From assembly GCA_963920705.1 (NCBI GenBank), contig OY987226.1:7690501-7754500 (forward strand): DNA of 64,000 nt. Direction: 5' to 3'. The position numbers and the translations under genes are program-made. Shown here one piece after another: positions 58,500 to 64,000 of this stretch. This DNA is from Odiellus spinosus. Taxonomy: Eukaryota > Arthropoda > Arachnida > Opiliones > Phalangiidae. Position 1 is the stretch's first letter. Each line of letters begins with the position of its first letter. The notes below the pieces were generated by a model, which was given only the letters and a program-made list of their open reading frames with translations, made no database searches and was not told the DNA's origin.

Positions 58500-58711
58500 T
58501 GTTTATCGCCGCGAGATGGCAACGGACACGTTCTGTAGCGTAAGCGTGCTTCTCTAGAAAATTCGAATAGCTAGAAAAATGGCGCGAAAAGAACTAGACG
58601 GTAAATTCCCGTTAAGCACTTTCTTCCCCCCTTCCCCATTGTCTGGCGTAATAACGGCCAGTCGCGTTTCTTTGTCACGGCGCGCTCGGAAGCGCCGTGT
58701 ATTTATGAATG
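58500..58711 (+). promoter_or_regulatory. Candidate promoter and 5' exon of the spliced gene at 58.8 kb
   Basis: CpG-rich sequence (GCCGCGAGATGGCAACGG, CACGGCGCGCTCGGAAGCGC) ends at a plausible donor (GAATG followed by GTAAAT at 58712). The next acceptor is 91 bp downstream and leads straight to a start codon. Promoter identity is inferred from composition and position. Confidence 0.4.
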
Positions 58712-58802
58712 GTAAATTTAAGTTTAAAAACTAATATATTGTGTTATAATTGAGAATTAATATTTATTCTTTTAATATAAATCATTATTTATTTATTTTC
58801 AG

Positions 58803-58846
58803 ATTCGTTAACTCGAAAATGAGCTTGAAATCATTCCAAATCAAGC
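58803..58846 (+). CDS. Start-codon exon of an unidentified spliced gene
   Basis: Seen: the acceptor TTATTTATTTTCAG, then 16 nt of leader, then an ATG reading MSLKSFQIK plus one base (phase 1), then the strong donor GTAAGT at 58847. The next good acceptor in the window (GTTTATTTTCAG, ending at 63992) restores an open frame (LWT). The gene continues beyond the window. I do not recognise the protein from 12 residues. The small first coding exon and long first intron suit a developmentally regulated insect gene, but no function can be given. Confidence 0.5.
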
Positions 58847-60556
58847 GTAAGTTGAGTCGTTAATAAGCCTCGCTTTCTCGACCCGGGGCTTCCTCGGTTT
58901 TCACGGGCATCGCCCGCTCGTTAAGAAATTAAATATGGCGGATCAGCGGCGAGTAGACGAGTCGACGTTTCTTCAAGTTGCCGAATTTTAAGCCTTAAAT
59001 TATCAAAAACATTGATTCTCAAGCTCAGATGTATCGCGATGAACGACGAAACGATTTTCAGCGTGGGAATATGTTTTTATGTATTTTCGCCGTCTTTCAA
59101 AGGAAGCTTTAGCCCCAGTTCGTAAGTGTTCATTTTTATTTTATCGAGCCTCTTTTGTTAGATGACGTTGGTAAGAGGGGGAGGGAGAATATTCGGGTCT
59201 GTGTACCTTTACGTTTTTTTCTGCCAAATAGGGTTATGTTTCGCCTCAAAATTGATTCGTTTTGTTTCTGGTTTTTATGTCTTTACATTTAGTAGTCGTT
59301 GAATAAATTTTGGGAATTGAAAGTAGGGCATAGAGAAAATCACATCTTATTGTCATTGATGTCACTCCGACGACGAGTTTGACGTCAAAGTCGGCGTCAT
59401 ACTATGATTTTTGCTATCTTACATTTGCTTTCCCAGTAGGAGGGTACTATGACGTCATAACAAGTGTGCTTTTTTGATGTACCATTTATTTAGGAATTAG
59501 TGCTTTTAAATAATGGGTTTGGAAGTGGGATCATTGAATTAATTAAGAGTTAAGAAGTACGGATTTTGTTGCAAAAAATTTGCCTTAAGACCTTACTATT
59601 TGATCAGGTGTCTTTGATTTGATTACCGGAAGTCGGTAACATGTTTCGCCATAATTAAGTTAAATGTCAATAGATAGGTTGTAAGAGAGGAATTTTAGGC
59701 CTTCAGTTGCTTTCCCCCAAGGCCGTAGGGGATGCGAGTGGCTGCGGGGGGCAAGAAACCGGTACATTTTTAGACGTGTATAGTAACGGTGGTGGCCGCT
59801 ATTACTGTTTTTTGGGGGAGTGCCAAGCTTCGGCCGGCAGGTTAGATGTTTTTTTTTTTATTTATTTCGCGGTGTCTTTGAATCAAAGCTTACGAAAAAT
59901 TCAAAGCTTCGTACGTTTTAACCCGAAGTTATTCGAATTATATTGGATTATGATTTTTATATAAACATTATTCCTAATTAAATCAAACCTACTATTTGTT
60001 TAATATGAAGCGTTATAGCGGAAGTTAGCCAAACTACATCATCAGTCATATTTACATAAACGAAACGAAATCGTAGTATATTTATTTTACTCAAACTAGC
60101 ACGTAAAAATCAAATTAAATTAAAATTCAATAATCAAAGGTAAACTAGATTTATTTAGCTAGACTTTCTTTTGGATAGCATGCCACCTCATTTTTAAACA
60201 TATTACACCTTATTCCAATTTATTATATTTGACATTCAGTTGAAATTATTCAATTTCAATTAAACTAATTATTAGGATTTCAATCAAATCTAATTTATTA
60301 TTTACGTAATATAATTTAATCAGTGTAATCTGATTTAATATAATCCAAAAACCAAATTGTACTCTGAAAAGTACGTTTAATATTTTTAATCCGATTTAAA
60401 CAAATATTTATATATCAAGGGTGTACACTGTTAGGAAATAAGCAGCGATGACGTCAACATACGACGTCACTGAAATCGTCGCTGTCTTCGTATTATCGTG
60501 AAAACTCGATATGAAATGTTAATTTTCAAATTTCCCTTAATTGTTTCACGAAAGAT

Positions 60557-60873
60557 GCGTTCATACTAGGCCTTGGAATCGATTTAAACAGTTTCCAAAC
60601 GATTCGCTTAAGTCGTGTGAACGGGGAAACCGGCTTTTCTCGACTCGATGTCTCGAAACTGCTTCGGGAACCAGTTTCATACCGATTCAGTTTCAACAAC
60701 CGGTAGATGAAGCTACACAAAATCGATTTATAAAGATAGTGCGTGAACACGTGGCGGAAGCTACACAAAATCGATTTATAAAGATAGTGCGTGAACACGT
60801 GGCGCTTAAAACGATTCCAATATCGGTTTAATTTTATCGTTTCAAATCGATTAAGAAATGCTAGTGTGACCGT
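60557..60873. mobile_element. Palindromic MITE with GCGTTCATACTAG ends
   Basis: The left end GCGTTCATACTAGGCC with ATCGATTTAAAC is inverted against CAAATCGATT and GCTAGTGTGACCG on the right, over about 317 bp. An exact 48-bp tandem duplication (60709-60756 and 60757-60804) lies inside. Similar CGTTCACACTAG-type ends occur at 23741, 30567 and 42594. The two overlapping open frames on opposite strands here come from the duplication and palindrome, not from genes. Confidence 0.65.
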
Positions 60874-61715
60874 AGCTAAAATGTCGTTGTGAAAAACAAA
60901 CTATTTAATACCTAATGCTTCGAACAAAATTTAAATTCTATCAATCAGATCTGTTTCGCTAGGTGGGCATCATATTTCGAATTACAAAGCATCAATAAGA
61001 ATACATATATAAGATATATTATTTGGATATGTACTTTCTAGTGGTTGGCGACCACTACCGTAAAACTGGTCTGCAGGTTCCATACACCATGTTTAGAATC
61101 GGTACGTTACACGATATCCCTATATAGTTATTACTATAGAATATATAATATACCCAAGATAAAGTGTCCCGAAAGTAGTCTCGAGTTCCACCATGATTCT
61201 TATTATTAAGTATATGAGAAAAGAAAGGGGACCAAAACTCTGAAAACTGGCGAAAAGCATTAAAGCAGATAAGACAGTATTAAACACGTTCCAATTTCCA
61301 CCGAAGACGAAATTAGGCGGATGAATATAAAATGACACTTCGTCGTAAGAAATAAAGTAGTTTGGGTCAAGTTACGTAGTGATTTGGCGAGAGAAAACTT
61401 TTCCAATAGCGAGGCGTGGCAGTGTTTGCAGAAACGAGACCGTTTGCTAGATTACCCGTCATGAATACCTTTCTGGACTATCAATACCGCGTCTCCCGCG
61501 CTAAACCTCCCTCCTCGTATATCCTAAGCCCTTAAAGGCTCTGGTACAATATAGACGCGTATATGTAAGCGTAATACGTACTTTTCGACTTTTCCCTAAA
61601 TAATGGGTCAGCCCTTCGGTAATAGACCGACGTTCTCGGCTCTCGTTTACATAATTCTAACACCGGTAGTAAGACTTTTAGCTTAGATAAGAAAATATAT
61701 CTCTTCTTTCCCCAC

Positions 61716-61738
61716 AATAAAGGCGAAAAACAGTTTGT

Positions 61739-61783
<45 letters not shown>
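61716..61783 (+). repeat. AATAAA followed by an A41 tract
   Basis: An AATAAA at 61716 is followed 21 nt later by 41 uninterrupted A residues (61743-61783). That is the spacing of a polyadenylated mRNA end, so this may be the 3' end of a retrocopy. No upstream coding similarity or target duplication was recognised. Confidence 0.45.
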
Positions 61784-61785
<2 letters not shown>

Positions 61786-63520
61786 ATGATTTATGGGGAT
61801 GATGTAATTTTAGGTGTTATGAGGTCGGACTTCCCAATTTTGGGACTTGATGAATTCTGGAAGCCGATAGAGTAATTTTGGAATTTCAATGATAATTGTT
61901 CTATCAAGGGCTAAATTATCTATCAGCTGCAATCTCAATGATCTAAGGTCAAGGCCTCGAGCACTTTCCAAAAGCCCAATGACTATAGCCGACGCCACTG
62001 TCACCTAAGCTTCGTTTCGTTTTGAGTATTCATATTAACTTTTTAAGATAATAATAATTTCATTTTTGAGTAAATCTCTTTAGAATTTACACCAAAATTT
62101 TACGATCTATAACCTTTCCATAGAGGCTACAAAAGGTTTCTAGTGTGATTTTGAAATTTTCTCTGAGGTAAATCTCATAAATTATACCCAAGATCTTAGA
62201 TCTATGAACCCCTAACTACACCAACGAAAAACTGATACAATTCCTTGACACACAAGTTAACACCATTATTAACTGAACACAAACTCAGGAGATTATAAGA
62301 AACCACCTTTTGGGAGCAAGTATGAAACGTCAAAAATGATTATTAAAAAAACTCGGCGGATTGTAAACCGATTTACTCACGTGAATATAGTTCCATTTTT
62401 ACGAGGTCAAACATTACACTCTCTTCCGGAACTGTTTTATTGGTGTTGTTATTCGGAAACTGAGGCCCCAACGTAAGAGGGAGGCCTTTTTAACTACCGA
62501 TTCGAAGTTGTTACCGAGTTTTAACGTTGCTATACTATGGGTTCATCCATACTTTCCCCAGAGGAGGTTTCGTATAAAATCCTGATACATATTTGATATC
62601 AATTTTTATTTTAATATTAGAAAATTTAGAGTATTTACCTCAATCCTTCCTTCTGTCTCGTCGATTATTTTGAAAGGATATTTTCTCTTAGGAATATTTT
62701 CTGAAAAGAGATTAAAAATATTCAAATGATTAATTTGTTCGTGTGAAAATTTTGAAAAAGTACGGAGGAAAAGGCGTAGGAGAAAGTGGGATGTAGAAAT
62801 CTCGTTAGGATTTTTCCCCTAAACTGAAAATTAAAAATAAAATCGATATGGTCGTCAGCCTGCTACTCGGAAACCGTTTAAAGATTACAGTGTGGACAAA
62901 CTTAGGCCCGCTTTCATCTTTAAGTTATTTAATTATAGACAAGGAGGCGAATATTATCTTTAAAAGCGATGAAATTTCAGTCTGATTCTGACAGTATCCA
63001 CGCAGTTTACTCGCTTTCCGCGGTTCGTAATCTTTTGAAAGCCGTGGAAATTAATTTTGAAACGGCCGGGTGTATAGGAGAAAGAGAGTCCTAATTAATA
63101 ATTTGTCAAAACTCAATTCGTCGTCGTTTCAACAGTTTTCCGTTACAAAATTTCTCATTTTTAGAGTTTCTTCTCTCCCCCTTTCTCAACACGCTTCGAA
63201 TTCTTAACTGTATCGCGCTGATTGGATAAATTAGTCGTGACATTTTTTTGGTTATTATATGGGTTAAAAATTAGGTTTTCGAGACTTGACAATTTTATAT
63301 TTTGTTCTCGATTACGTGCGTCATGTATGTCGAGGGATTCATTACATCCATATCCGACTACGTTATTACGTATTGGCAATGATAATACAGCCTTTGGCAA
63401 TGCTAAATACTTAGATAGGTAATCATTTTATGATTTAGTACACCTAGGACCATGTAACGAGGCGCCATTGCGTGAACGAATTGAGTTCTATGATTGGTCA
63501 ATTTAAAATGGTACTATCAT

Positions 63521-63812
63521 CAAGAAGGATCAGATAAGGAGAGGAAAAGTGGGAACGGCGCGGTTCCTACTGCGTCGGCCTAATCTCCCACTCTGGGAGA
63601 ACGGGGAACAGACGGGGGTAGAGATGCTTCGTGGTAAATTGTTGTCACGTGGGTAAAACGAATCCTTTATGAGACGCGCTAGCTAGCGACCACGTGACAA
63701 CAGTTTACCTCGAGAATTTCCTATCCCCCCTTTCCACCCGAGTGGGAGGTTGGCTCTTCTCTCTCTAACTCAACGCAGCCCCACTTTTCCTCTCCTTATC
63801 TGATCCTTCTTG
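63521..63812 (-). mobile_element. MITE family B, copy B3
   Basis: This 292-bp copy is inverted relative to B1 and B2. Its termini are CAAGAAGGATCAGATAAGG and it has a perfect 7-bp target duplication, CTATCAT, at 63514-63520 and 63813-63819. It is close in sequence to B1. It lies within the presumed intron. Confidence 0.97.
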
Positions 63813-63992
63813 CTATCATAGAAAGACAACCTTTTTAAGTTGTCCATATCCATTCTCTGTCACAGTGAAACTCACTTTGACCACGAAATTAAGCATTGAA
63901 ACAATGAAAAGTGGCAAACTTATTTACCTATATATATTATGTTATGGTATTACACGTGTAAATTAAGTTTAATCTGTTTTGTTTATTTTCAG

Positions 63993-64000
63993 TTTGGACC
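63993..64000 (+). CDS. Beginning of the next coding exon (partial, runs off the window)
   Basis: Only TTTGGACC is visible after a textbook acceptor. Joined in phase to the exon at 58803-58846 it reads L-W-T without a stop. Confidence 0.4.

Larger units (their letters stand above)
58847..63992 (+). other. Presumed first coding intron (5.1 kb)
   Basis: It starts GTAAGT and ends TTTTCAG. The first part (58.86-58.97 kb) is CpG-rich and includes AATATGGCGG, a possible YY1/Pho-like word. It holds TGACGTCA at 59380, 59450 and 60449, a palindromic MITE at 60.6 kb, an A41 tract at 61.74 kb and MITE B3. I see no gene inside it. Confidence 0.4.

Noticed and set aside
60526-60831. Two overlapping frames of 90 and 96 codons
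   Set aside because: They span the MITE palindrome and its 48-bp duplication; the repeated amino acid blocks come from that duplication.

Overview
The window is AT-rich (roughly two thirds A+T by eye) eukaryotic DNA. It is almost certainly from an insect: the clearest gene is a Kekkon-family LRR/Ig membrane protein, a family known from insects and other arthropods. The density of small palindromic DNA transposons, the CpG-containing gene bodies and the splice-site style fit that. I cannot name the species. There are no prokaryotic features and no virus.

Three complete protein genes can be supported, each with an uninterrupted coding region. A kekkon-like receptor lies on the minus strand at 18.2-20.2 kb. 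Two tandem plus-strand intracellular serpins lie at 48.6-49.8 and 50.5-51.7 kb. They are diverged paralogs with different, atypical reactive-loop hinges. A fourth, spliced plus-strand gene probably begins near 58.6 kb: a 5' exon, a 44-bp start-codon exon at 58803-58846, a 5.1-kb intron and an acceptor 8 bp from the window end. The joined frame stays open (MSLKSFQIK, then LWT) but is too short to identify. A CpG-rich segment at 38.1-38.9 kb looks like a promoter, with a perfect RFX X-box, a plus-strand splice donor and a CTCF-like core. A candidate untranslated exon sits at 11.5 kb.

Most of the rest is repeats. Layout: 0-2.4 kb, nested MITEs (families A and E); 2.4-3.5 kb, a 31-bp satellite of about 37 copies; 3.6-8.6 kb, MITE and transposon remnants and homopolymers; 12.4-13.0 kb, a 22/26-bp tandem array; 14.4 kb, MITE A3; 16.6-18.0 kb, two inverted repeats downstream of the kekkon gene; 26.3 kb, a retroposed 7SL/SRP-RNA-derived element with a target duplication and A-tail; 32.8-33.2 kb, a tandem array with units of about 160-180 bp; 41.7-47.1 kb, MITEs E, A4 and B1; 57.1-58.1 kb, a nested MITE pair and B2; 60.6 kb, a palindromic MITE; 63.5 kb, B3. 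Families A and B both make 7-bp target-site duplications. These are perfect in five copies and near-perfect in a sixth, and 7 bp is an uncommon length.

The three complete genes show no obvious pathway link. The kekkon gene is a cell-surface adhesion or signalling receptor. The serpin pair is a small local duplication of cytosolic protease-inhibitor-fold proteins. Intergenic statements come from reading the sequence; no alignment or folding software was run.
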